64,000 nucleotides of DNA, taken from NCBI GenBank assembly GCA_002633025.1, contig NMRB01000513.1:247651-311650 (forward strand), given 5' to 3'. Position 1 is the first letter of the stretch, and every line of letters starts with the position of its first letter. Below, in pieces: positions 1 to 11,280 of this stretch. A program made the translations under genes and the position numbers. This DNA comes from Notospermus geniculatus (Eukaryota > Nemertea > Pilidiophora > Heteronemertea > Lineidae). Below the pieces are notes generated by a model, which was given only the letters and a program-made list of their open reading frames with translations, made no database searches and had not been told where the DNA came from.

Positions 1-1757
1 TCCACTCACAAATAATCGTTGCTTGAGGAAAAAAAATTGATTCGCGCCATACTCAATTCGATATGGTGCCAAGTGGTATTTCAAGCGATTTACATTTTAA
101 GAATCAACCGTTAATACGGCCAATGATTGACGCCTTTGGCGATACTGGCACACGAAACTTTTTTCTTCATTCTTATTGATCCATCTATTTAGCTGAGTAA
201 AATGATTGTTTGTCTTACAACAGTACAAGCACATTACTCGGCCTAAACAAATTTCGATATATTCATGCAAAATGGTGTAAACAGCGGGCCTTTGGTTCTT
301 GGTTATTCAAGCGCCTTAATCGAACAACTACACATTCGAGGCCTGGTTGTAGTGTGTAAACGAGAAGACATAGCCTGAGAAAATAGGCCTATTACCAGGG
401 ACCTGATCTTACCAAGATGAAAATCATAAAAATCACTTGATATCAGCTGACAATGCATCTCCCTCTTGAGGTAAACCACCTTTTATGTTGAAAAAACGTC
501 GCAATGTGCGCCTGACGACACAGCCTATTCGTGGCAGTGCCGCGTAGGCCTTCCTTCTATTTTACGAGTAGTGAACACTGCCGAAAAGCAACCATTGAAA
601 TCACCCAAAAGAGATATAGGCTAAACTATCGGCAATCGGCTGATTCCATGAGCTGTAAGATCATGAAAAATTTACCTCTTGGTTATCATCAGTTCGTTGA
701 CTCGAAGGACAGAATCGCATGAAGAACATACAGCTACATGTATACTCCAATATCTTCAGTCACAACACCTGAATGACAAGATAGAAATCTACCATTTCCA
801 TATAGGACTTTCACAACCACAGCCGATGACCAATATCAAGATTGGTCGGAGTATCGAATCACATGCTATAAACAGTGTGACAGGTACGAGTAAATACCGT
901 ATAACACCTGACACCACAAAACATCGAAAATGTCTATTAATCAATGCACCACTCGATAGTTTATTTGACGTTGGGATTTTTATCACCGATAAATTGATTT
1001 CGTACGTAATGAGATTATTGTTTGATTGACATTAATGCCAAACGTTTATCAATTTTTCTGCAGACAACGACAGCCTCTTAGCTTCTTGGAATTGGATCGT
1101 CTGGCGTCTGCAAGCTCAGTGCATTTCATCAGCATGACATGCGATGTACATGGAAGGAACGACTAAACCCAATGACCTTCTAGATCGACGAGATTCATGG
1201 TTCGAGAAGAAAAAGCCTTTGATTGAAATCTCAATCCTTTTCTCAGCGACAACTATCTCCTGTAGGGCCCTAGGCCAAATTTCTTTTATACATCAGTCAT
1301 CGGCCGTAGGCTTCATGCACCACCTTTCAAAGACAGTCGTGACTTTCTTGATCTTTTTCTTGACACACGTTTTGTTGACTCACAAAAAGGTGACAAACCC
1401 GCATTCACCCATTTACCATGCAGATGAAAATGACCCAAATCTTGGCATGACTTGGTGCCAAGGTTCCTTTCCCGACATAACGACAAACTAGAATGGTTTT
1501 TTCCTTGACTTGTTTGACCAGCAAGATGATATACCAACACCAGCCTGAAGCATGAATGGCACATTCCCACGGGAGGCGTTCATGATGTCATTCTTGACTT
1601 TTCTTCGCGGCAGAGTCCCAGATAGTTCTGCCCAAAGAATTCACGCAAACACAGTTTTTCCTTCGGTTGAAAATGGCCAGCGCCTGGCCATTGAAAAGAA
1701 ACTCACGGATTTCATTCTGGAATAAAATCGCAGGCAGACCCTGAAATCATCACATAT
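1..1757. other. Non-coding, nothing recognised
   Basis: No splice-supported exon or recognisable protein; the longest open stretches are short and without conserved pattern. No clear mobile element was seen. Confidence 0.5.
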
Positions 1758-2375
1758 CTGCTTAGTGCTTATTACAAAAGGGGTAATACACTTCTTTGGT
1801 AATCCTGGCATGTGGGCTTATTCACAGACCTACTTATTATATAAGGGGTAAGATACTTCTTTGGTAATCCTGGCATGTGGGCTTATTCACAGATCTACTT
1901 ATCATATAAGGGGTAATATACTTCTTTGGTAATCCTGGCATGTGGGCTTATTCACAGACCTACTTACTATAGAAGGGGTAATATACTTCTTTGGTAATCC
2001 TGGCATGTGGGCTTATTCACAGATCTACTTATTATATAAGTGGTCTTATACTTCTTTGGTAATCCTGGCATGTGGGCTTATTCACAGATCTACTTATTAT
2101 ATAAGGGGTCTTATACTTCTTTGGTAATACTGGCATGTGGGCTGATTCACAGATCTGCTTATTATAAAAGGGGTAATACACTTCTGTGTTAATCTTGGCA
2201 TGTGGGCTTATTCACAGATCTACTTATTATAAAAGGGGTAATACACTTCTGATGGTAATCTTGGCATGTGGGCTTATTCACAGATCAGCTTATTCTATAA
2301 GGGGTAATACACTTCTGTGGTAGGCCTAATCCTGGCACATGACCTTATTCATAGGTCTGGTTATTATTATTTCTA
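1758..2375. repeat. 65-bp tandem repeat array, about nine units
   Basis: The word CACTTCTTTGGTAAT or a close variant recurs at about 1790, 1855, 1920, 1985, 2050, 2115, 2180, 2245 and 2311, so the period is 65 bp. Each unit contains CCTGGCATGTGGGCTTATTC. The first and last units are the most divergent. Because 65 is not a multiple of three, the open stretch through it is not a protein repeat. Confidence 0.9.
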
Positions 2376-2980
2376 GAATGAAATCAAGAATGATACGATT
2401 CAAAAGGTACAAGTTGGTGAAGTGCAAGACTACTTGCTCAGACATTAGTTTCATCAACACTCTTCTACACTTATAACTGATGTTCCGTTTGTATTGTGTA
2501 AGTATCTCATGGCTGTCCTGTTCACGCACAAGGAAATCTATGGATTGTCAGGCACGGTAAACAACTGAACAATCTTTGTGAGGAGGAAATACATACTTGT
2601 GAGAAACCAAAAAGTTGTTGAACCAGATTTTGATATTTACTTAACTGAAGAGAGAGCTATACAAGAGTAATAAAATATGCTTCTTGCCCGAATAATGGCC
2701 CCGTTACCACAAGATTTATTGTTAGTAAGAACATGCAAATCTCGATTAGGCGTACATGTACATATTGTGGTATTATTGCCCGATATGGAAACGTTATTTA
2801 AGTGTAATTCTTTTTTGGTCATACATGTACATCGTGCATTTTTTCTTGTACTGTACAATATACTGGAGTTTTTTTGTATCGTAATGAATAATCTGCAGAG
2901 TGTCCCAAGTGGAATTTAGTGTGATTCAACATAAGTAGGTTACTTCAAAGATTTCACCCAGGAAGAGTCTCCGCCATTAA

Positions 2981-4164
2981 TACTTTTTATTAGTTTACCG
3001 GTATTTCATTTGAAAATAAAGCGACGTCGCTTCGCCATCGGCGAACTTCATCGAGCAATAGGGAGGTTTCGTAAGCTCCCGGTTGGGCCCTACGACGACG
3101 TTTATCTATTGTCTGGGAATACCCAAACAATAGATAAACGTCGTCGTATGGCCTAACCGGGCGCTTGCGAAACCTCCCTAATGTTGGACGACGACGTTCG
3201 CCCGAAGTGTTGGCCCATTGTACGGCAACCGTAACATAGCCTACACCAAAAACAGATTTTTGCCTACACGTATGTTCATCATCCAGCACCCAGCAATTCG
3301 TGACCTATCTTTCCGATCTTTCGAGATCTTTGATATGACGTGACAGATTTAAGTTTGACTTCACAACGCTTTACAGGCCTTCTTGACATTGGGTCAACTG
3401 AGTTGACATTGAGGAGCGCCTGGTACCTTTGTTTTGGCAACGTCACCGCCCATAAAAATCTTGACCCATGAATTTACGACACACAGATCAAGATCTTGGA
3501 CCATAATTGCACTTTGACTTAGAAATGATCGTGGTATCAGTACGCCCACAACTGGAACTGATAAATTTTGGCGAACTTCAGAATTAGTCGGTGGAGTGAT
3601 GGCCCTCCTCCATAGGCCTATGTACGATTTATCTCGCCGGAGATCATGAGTTGCCAAATTGCGCGAGAAAACTCTCACGTGGAAATGTGCGCCTTGTGGT
3701 GCCATCTCTTACCCACAAAGGGAGACACCACGAGTATTTCGCCTGTATTCGGTTCAGACGTTTTCTCCGTTTATCAAAAGCAGGAAACGGACAAACACGA
3801 GAAAGAGATTTGGGAAGCCACGACGACCAACCACTCTACAGGGTTTTGCCACAAAGGTTTTCTGTCGATCACCTACCTCGGGAAAGACTCCTTTCCCCCA
3901 ATCCGTTTTGTTCGAATCACCGCCAATGAATACAGTTACTAAAATAATGACATCACAAGAAAATCCCTCCTTGACACCATTTCAATAAGTTCAATATCAA
4001 GTAAGATCCTTAATCAACGGACCTCTACCATTCCGATCCAAATGTAAATGACCTTACTCCGGCAAGACGCGGGACGCTCACAATTTCAAATTCAGAGTGA
4101 TTTAAAAATCTGAAGCATCCTGCCAGGTTGGGCTTTCCACGATGTTTGTCTTTTGATGACCTAA
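2981..4164. repeat. 1.2-kb repeated segment, copy 1
   Basis: Starts TACTTTTTATTAGTTTACCGG and matches 4831-6122 along its length with scattered differences, to the shared TTTTGATGACCTAA. It contains a hairpin element (3060-3179) that is absent from the other copy. No coding potential was recognised; open frames in it are shifted between copies. Confidence 0.8.
3060..3179. mobile_element. 120-bp hairpin MITE with AAT target duplication
   Basis: Near-palindrome with ends AGGGAGGTTTCG and CGAAACCTCCCT; the arms meet around 3115-3125. It is flanked by AAT on both sides (3057-3059, 3180-3182). The empty site, with one AAT, is at 4906-4908 in the other copy. Confidence 0.8.
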
Positions 4165-4749
4165 TGTTACGGGATCGGGTTTTCGTCGGTGGTGAATGAA
4201 CGACAAGTCGGATCTTGGCTGTGAGAGGTTTATTGCAGGACAGCACGATGTTAATGCTGGCTGCTCCCCAATTGATCTACTGTCTCAGACAGGGCCCAGG
4301 CTGGGTTTTATGCCATCTCAGCACCATGGCCAGACAGTCAGGGCTTAAGGTCAAGAGCCAAGTCCAATGGACTGAATGGACACCACGTCATGATACTGAG
4401 TCGCATGGTCCCCCAACCTAAACCCGTCTCAATGATACACGTACATTAACAACAGTTCTGACATAATACAATATAATGATGACGATATATTGGCAGACCA
4501 TGACCATGAAAAACGTCACACCACGCTAAGGACACGTAAGCCTAGTCATAACCTTCAACAATCAAACATGATAATAATTAGACATGTGCCCTAGCAAGGT
4601 CAAGATGAAGAAAGGTCATGGAAGACATAATGGGACATAATGATTCAAGATATCACAGGATATCTTCGTATCATCACTCCCTCGCTAAATTAACATTCAT
4701 CTCCTGATGAATATATACTGCCTAAACTTGCTTAAATATAGTCGACGAA

Positions 4750-4750
4750 N
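4750..4750. other. Single N
   Basis: One undetermined base between the two 1.2-kb repeats, next to a hairpin. It may be an assembly join. Confidence 0.95.
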
Positions 4751-4753
4751 CAT

Positions 4754-4793
4754 AAATATGCTTCTTGCCATTATTCGGGCAAGAAGCATATTT
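4754..4793. repeat. Short hairpin beside the N at 4750
   Basis: 16-bp arms AAATATGCTTCTTGCC and GGCAAGAAGCATATTT around an 8-nt loop. The right half is an inverted copy of sequence at about 2667-2698. Confidence 0.7.
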
Positions 4794-5361
4794 TATTACG
4801 GGACCGACCGTCGGGCAAATATCCCCAGCCTACTTTTTATTAGTTTACCGGTGTTTCATTTGAAAATAGAGCGACATCGCTCGCCATCAGCGAACTTCAT
4901 CTAGCAATGTTGGACGACGTTCGACCGAAGTGTAGGCCCATTGTACGGCAACCGTAACATAGCCTACACCAAAATAGTTTTTTGCCTACACGTATATTCA
5001 TCATCCAGCAATTCGTGATCTATCTTTCCGATCTTTCGAGATCTTTGATATGACATGACAGATTTAAGTTCGACTTCACAACGCTTTACAGGCCTTCTTG
5101 ACATTGGGTCAACTCAGTTGACATTGAGGAGCGCCTGGTACCTTTGTTTTGGCAACGTCACCACCCATAAAAATCTTGACCCATGGATTTACAACCCACA
5201 CACATCAAGATCATCTTGGACCATAAATAATTTGCACTTGGACTTAGAAATGATCGTGGTATCAGTACGCCCACAACAACTGAAACTGATAAATTTTGGC
5301 GAAATTTCAGAATTAGTCGGTGGATTATGGCGCTCCTTACGTCATATTTGTCTGGCCGGAG

Positions 5362-5467
5362 TTGGCTCTCAATGGGCAATTCACCATTTTTGTTGGATTC
5401 CTTGCAGCTTTACGCCTTGACCAGCGACACAAGCGACTGGCCATAGTTTAGTTGCCCATAGAGAGCC
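5362..5467. mobile_element. 106-bp TIR element
   Basis: Ends TTGGCTCTCAATGGGCAA and TTGCCCATAGAGAGCCAA, inverted with one mismatch. It is absent from the corresponding place in copy 1. A related internal sequence (GGGCAGTTCACCATTACTGG) lies at about 14696 in a KIF21 intron. Confidence 0.7.
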
Positions 5468-5752
5468 AAATTTACGCGAGAAAACTCTCACGTGGAAGTG
5501 CGCGTTTAGTGGTGCCATCTCTTACCCAGAAAGGGAGACACCACAAATATTTCGCGACTGTATTGGGTTCAGACGTATTTTCAGTTCACCAAAAGCAGGA
5601 AACGGACAAACACGAGAAAGCGATTTTGGAAGCCACGACGCCCACTCACAGGGTTCTGCCACAGAGTTTTTCTGTTGATCACCTACCTCGGGAAAGACTC
5701 CTTTCCCCCACTCCGTTTTGATCGAATCAACGCCATTGAATACAGTTACTAA

Positions 5753-5840
5753 AGCCCCCCGCACACGGTGCGAATCTTGCTGAGCAAAGTTCCACGTGTG
5801 GAACTTTGCTCAGCAAGATTCGCACCGTGTGCGGGGGGCT
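5753..5840. mobile_element. 88-bp perfect palindrome, PIF/Harbinger-like MITE
   Basis: 43-bp arms, with no mismatch, around a 2-nt centre; ends AGCCCCCCGCACACGG and its complement. TAA on both sides (5750-5752, 5841-5843) fits the TWA target of PIF/Harbinger. The element is absent from copy 1 near 3943. The terminal sequence resembles the element at 18019-18170. Confidence 0.8.
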
Positions 5841-6427
5841 TAAAAACACACAAGAAAATCCCTCCTTTACACCATTTCAATAAGTTCAATATCCATTCTT
5901 CAATGACCCTTCCAGGGGTTTTTACCTGAATAATGTGGAGACTTGGTAAGTAAGATCCTCAATCACCGGACCCCTACCATTTCGATCCAAATGTAAATGA
6001 CCCTATTCCGGCAAAAGACGCGGGACGCTCACAAATTCAAATTCAGAGCGATTTATAAATTTAAATCTGAAGCACCCTGCCAGGTTGGGCTTTCCACGAT
6101 GTTTGTCTTTTGATGACCTAAGCAGATTTGGTTTGACCCTAACTAGAGAAATATTGACAAAATGACAGTGAAGATGGCTGAAATGATAATTCTAAACGAT
6201 GCGCCGAGCGAATATCGAAGGAAGACTACACATCCCCTGAACGAACAGCTAAAAAGAGTTACTGCCATACGAAGTCACGATTAGTATGCTTTTCGGTAGC
6301 CTCGATGGGAGTGACAGATTTTTGTTTTGTTGGGAAATACCAAAGTTCGTGTTACTGCAAGTAAAGAAGAAGATAGTCAAGAAGATATACAATTGTTATG
6401 TTCCAGAGAAAATCCTTTATTCATGCC

Positions 6428-8913
6428 AGTTTCTCTGAGCACCAGTGAATTGCAGTACAAAGCCTTTATAGCTTTCCAAATACAATGAGCCAAGTCCAAC
6501 AGGATGGTTCAGAAAAGAAGAACAACGCAATACTGCGCGGTAGCCATGACAATTGGTGGCAGCGTTACATTAGCGACCCTTTAGTTAGACACTGACATGG
6601 GACCATAACCTCAATGGTTTTCAATAGATTTCTGCAGCACGACGGATACCGACACCAAATCCATGGTTTGGTATCTTTTTCTGCATCAACAGGTGTTACG
6701 GGTACAGCACAGTTAAACAATATTACAACAAAAACATGATTGGGAGCAAGGGATTCTTCTTTTGGGTGCAGCTTAATACAGGTAGGTAAACAGATATAAA
6801 CTGAGTTTTCAGCTACATACATTTGGTGGATGATTAAATCGGTAGACTGGGAAACGTATATCCTTGGAGGAAAAGAATAAATACAGGTACCATCTGCAAC
6901 CGATGTGAGAGGGCTTTAAAGGAATGGGCAAGACCCCTCTACTGATTGCTTAAGTTGGAAGCTCCGGTGGATTGATGATAAATGAGCTCTATGCAAAAGG
7001 AAAGTTTCTCATACATACATCTGATGACATAAATTACTATGCTAGTTTCTCATACATGCGTTGATATAATGAAACATATTGCTAGTTTCCCCATACATCT
7101 GATGACATCTGATGATATAACTTAAGGAAACATACTACCAGTTTCCCATACCTCTCTTCATAACATATCTATGCTATAGTTTCCCATACACTGGATGACA
7201 TAACTTAGGAAACATGATGCTAGTTTCCTCATATGATGACAACAGGAAACATAATGCCAGTTTCCTATACATCCCACACTCAAAAGGAAACATAACATGA
7301 ATTTCTCACGCGTCCCATCCTGTTTTAAGATTTCAGATTGCAAGTAATCTGTACAAGGACAACTAAAGCAGCAACTGGAGCTGCATACAGACATTATAAG
7401 CACAGAATTGAAAGCTGAACATTCAAATGATAGTGCACTCTACTTGAATAATACAGACTGATAATTATGTAGTGCTGGAGACTGAAGCCTAGCACAGAAA
7501 TCTGAATCATCGTTAGTCCGAACGTCTGACTCGTATTGCTATTTTTAGAATCTGCTGGACGCTAATACAGAGTCAGATGATGAGTAAACGAAGAACCAGA
7601 TTTTGGTTCTACGTCATCAGCATGATCAGACCACCGATTGGTGGTTCGTATCACGTGACCTCAAACTGTAAAAAGATGGCGATGCTCTGCATTCGCCGAT
7701 TCGGCTTTTCGAGAGGAATATTTTTCGTGATTTTGATAACAAATTGCGGTTTTCTTAATGTTTGTCTGGCTAAGAGTGAACAGAGAGCGTGATTGCGAGT
7801 GTAGCTGGTTGAAACAGCAAGTAAAATGCCTGAAAGCAGCGTTGTCAAGTGATGCGATTGCCGTGCACTAAATGTATTCAAAACACGACCTGGAGATGGA
7901 CGGACCAATCAAAATAGACCCCCCGCGATAGGCTTCATCTGACTCTAGTTGCGGCCGTCAGTTCTGCAAATGAGCAACAGGAGGCAGTGTTCGGACTAAA
8001 TCATCGTTGGTATATACGTACCGGTACTTTAGTCTCGCTACCATACGCTACCGTCATGCTCTCCTTGTGATTTTAGCACATCTTGGGTAAAGCACGACAT
8101 GCAGTCATCTACTGATAGCTGAAAAGCCCACCTAATTATTAAGCACAGTGATCGTTGATTCACTCAGCGATACTACACTGACGGTCTTTGAGACAGACGT
8201 TTTGAGCAATGTGAGACAAACGCCAGAATACTGGAATGTTTCGAACACTAGTTACAACTGCGTCTGACCATACTAGTATCTCAGCAAACAATATATCCTT
8301 CAGTTTACGCTGACAGAACTGAGGCCAGATACGATAAAGCTAACACCCACGATAACTACCTTTGTTTTTGAAAATGCAGGTTCGTTATTGTAACTGGTAT
8401 CAATGGGGTACTAAAGAGCAAGGGAGTGATGTCTACACTTTAATCGGCACTGCCGCTTACAACTTCACCAAAATGAATTAGGTGAAAATTTTAATCTGAT
8501 TTGAGCAACAAACCCTGCAAGTTGTTGAAATAAATACTACCTACATTTCCTATATCATTCACTTGTGTCACACTAACACCAACATTCAGTACTTGTTGGA
8601 CTGAACACCACTGGAACTGAATATCCAGATGAAGTGCAAGTTACTCAGTAATGCCCAATATAGGACCTTTCCTGTTTTGAACAATCAAACCCTGATATAC
8701 ACACTTTCATCACATACATTGCTACTGAACGTACTTCACAACATCCTGAAATAACAAAATTCAATGGTACAAAATATATAAATAATTGAGCAAGTTTATG
8801 TCTGGATGTCGTCTCTTGGCGCTGTACAAAATCAAACTCATTATGTACAAACTGACCAACATCTTACAACATATCACAATATCTATCTATTTTGAGAGTA
8901 GAGCATCTTGAGA
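6428..8913. repeat. Duplicated segment, copy 1 (ends at the gap)
   Basis: Begins AGTTTCTCTGAGCACC and ends at the base before the N run. It matches 9265-11280 except for small indels, a 485-bp insertion (7514-7998) present only here, and a replaced tract near 7220-7300. It includes degenerate ~55-bp tandem units with the word AGTTTCCCATAC (7010-7300). No gene was recognised. Confidence 0.9.
7514..7998. mobile_element. 485-bp Mutator-like non-autonomous element
   Basis: Terminal inverted repeats TAGTCCGAAC / GTTCGGACTA. A perfect 9-bp target duplication AATCATCGT lies at 7505-7513 and 7999-8007. The precise empty site is in copy 2. A 9-bp duplication is characteristic of Mutator-like elements. 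No transposase is encoded. Confidence 0.85.
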
Positions 8914-9264
8914 NNNNNNNNNNNNNNNNNNNNNNNNNNNNNNNNNNNNNNNNNNNNNNNNNNNNNNNNNNNNNNNNNNNNNNNNNNNNNNNNNNNNNNN
9001 NNNNNNNNNNNNNNNNNNNNNNNNNNNNNNNNNNNNNNNNNNNNNNNNNNNNNNNNNNNNNNNNNNNNNNNNNNNNNNNNNNNNNNNNNNNNNNNNNNNN
9101 NNNNNNNNNNNNNNNNNNNNNNNNNNNNNNNNNNNNNNNNNNNNNNNNNNNNNNNNNNNNNNNNNNNNNNNNNNNNNNNNNNNNNNNNNNNNNNNNNNNN
9201 NNNNNNNNNNNNNNNNNNNNNNNNNNNNNNNNNNNNNNNNNNNNNNNNNNNNNNNNNNNNNNNN
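8914..9264. other. Assembly gap (351 N)
   Basis: Run of N. Copy 1 of a duplicated segment ends exactly at its left edge, and copy 2 starts exactly at its right edge. Confidence 0.99.
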
Positions 9265-11280
9265 AGTTTCTCTGAGCACCAGTGAATTGCAGTACAAAGC
9301 CTTTATAGCTTTCCAAATACAATGAGCCAAGTCCAACAGGATGGTTCAGAAAAGAACAACAACGCAATACTGCGCGGTAGCCATGACAATTGGTGGCAAC
9401 GTTACATTAGCGACCCTTTAATTAGACACTGACATGGGACCGTAACCTCAATGGTTTTCAACAGATTTCTCGTGCAGCATCAACACCGACACCAAATCCA
9501 TGGTTTGGTATCTTTTTCCTGCATCAACAGGTAATGGGTACAGCACAGTTAAACAATATTACAACAAAAACATGATCGGGAGCAAGGGATTCTTCTTTGG
9601 GTCCAGCTTAATACAGGTAGGTAAACAGATATAAACTGGGTTTTCAGCTACATACATTTGGGGGATGAGCGAATTGGGTAGACTGTTGTTGTTGGAGGAA
9701 AAGAATAAATACAGGTACCATCTGCAACCGATGTGAGAGGGCTTAAAAGGAATGGGCAAGACCCCTCTACTGATTGCTGAACTGAAGTTGGAAGCTCCGG
9801 TGGATTGATGATAAATGAGCTCTATGCAAAAGGAAAGTTTCTCATACATACATTCTGATGACATAAATTACTATGCTAGTTTCTCATACATGCGTTGATA
9901 TAATGAAACATATTGCTAGTTTCCCCATACATCTCATGATATAACTTAAGGAAACATACTACTAGTTTCCCATACCTCTCTTCATAACATTCTATGCTAT
10001 AGTTTCCCATACATTGGATGACATAACTTAAGAAACATGATGCTAGTTTCCTGTACGGTGTCTTCCCATTTTGCCCTTTCCCAATTCGCCCCCTAATGGT
10101 TATTGGTTAGGGTTAGCTACCAGTATTTAATGGATTTACTGTTAGGGGGCGAAATGGGAAATTTCTCACGCGTCCCACCATGTTTTAAGAGTTCAGATCC
10201 CAAGTAATCTGAACAAGGACAACTAAAGCAGCAACTGGAGCTGCATACAGACATTATAAGCACAGAATTGAAAGCTGAACATTCAAATGATAGTGCAATC
10301 TACTTGAACAATACAGACTGATAATTATGTAGTGCTGGAGACTGAAGCCTAGCACAGAAATCTGAATCATCGTTGGTATATACGTACTTAAGTCTAGCTA
10401 CCGTACGCTACCGTCATGCTCTCCTTGCGATTTTAGCACGTCTTGGGTAAAGCACGACATGCAGTCATCTACTGATAGCTGAAAAGCCCACCTAATTAAG
10501 CACAGTGATCGTTGATTCACTCAGCGACACTACACTGACAGTCTTTGAGACAGACGTTTTGAGCAATATGAGACAAACGCCAGAATACTGGAATGTTTCG
10601 AACACTAGTTACAACTGCGTCTGACCATACTAGTATCTCAGCAAACAATATATCCTTCAGTTTATGCCAACAGAACTGAGGCCAGATAGGATAAAGCTAA
10701 CAAATACCCACGATAACCACCTTTGTTTTTGAAAATGCAGGCCCATTATTGTAACTGGTATCAATGGGGCACTAAAGAGCAAGGGAGTGATGTCTACACT
10801 TTAATCGGCACTGCCGCTTACAACTTTATCAAAATGAATTAGGTGAAAATTTCAATCTGATTTGAGCAACAAACCCTGCAAGTTGTTGAAATAAATACTA
10901 CCTACATTTCCTATATCATTCACTTGTGTCACACTAAGACTAACACCAACATTCAGTACTTGTTGGACTGAACACCACTGGAAGTGAATATCCAGATGAA
11001 GTGCAAGTTACTCAGTAATGCCCAATATAGGACCTTTCCTGTTTTGAACAATCAAACCCTGATATACACACTTTCATCACATACATTGCTACTGAACGTA
11101 CTTCACAACATCCTGAAATAACAAAATTCAATGGTACAAAATATATAAATAATTGAGCAAGTTTATGTCTGGATGTCGTCTCTTGGCGCTGTACAAAATC
11201 AAACTCATTATGTACAAACTGACCAACATCTTACAACATATCACAATATCTATCTATTTTGAGAGTAGAGCATCTTGAGA
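9265..11280. repeat. Duplicated segment, copy 2 (starts at the gap)
   Basis: Counterpart of 6428-8913. It lacks the 485-bp element (empty site with one AATCATCGT at 10365-10373). It carries its own small insertion around 10053-10160, with inverted ends TTCGCCCCCTAA and TTAGGGGGCGAA. Confidence 0.9.
10053..10160. mobile_element. Small palindromic insertion
   Basis: TTCCCAATTCGCCCCCTAA is inverted as TTAGGGGGCGAAATGGGAA. It replaces a different tract in the other copy. The ends are not sharply defined. Confidence 0.5.

Larger units (their letters stand above)
4831..6122. repeat. 1.2-kb repeated segment, copy 2
   Basis: Direct repeat of 2981-4164. It lacks the 120-bp hairpin of copy 1 but carries two other insertions: a 106-bp TIR element (5362-5467) and an 88-bp perfect palindrome (5753-5840). 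A single N at 4750 lies between the copies. Confidence 0.8.

Noticed and set aside
531-1570. Overlapping open stretches of 60-116 codons on both strands
   Set aside because: No recognisable domain, no splice context, and mutually overlapping frames; this is what chance gives in AT-rich DNA.
1942-2127. Open frame with a repeated peptide in the tandem array
   Set aside because: It is the 65-bp satellite read through. The period is not a multiple of three, so the frame rotates and stops.
8864-9367. Long open frames at 8864-9367 on both strands
   Set aside because: They consist of the N gap translated as unknown residues.
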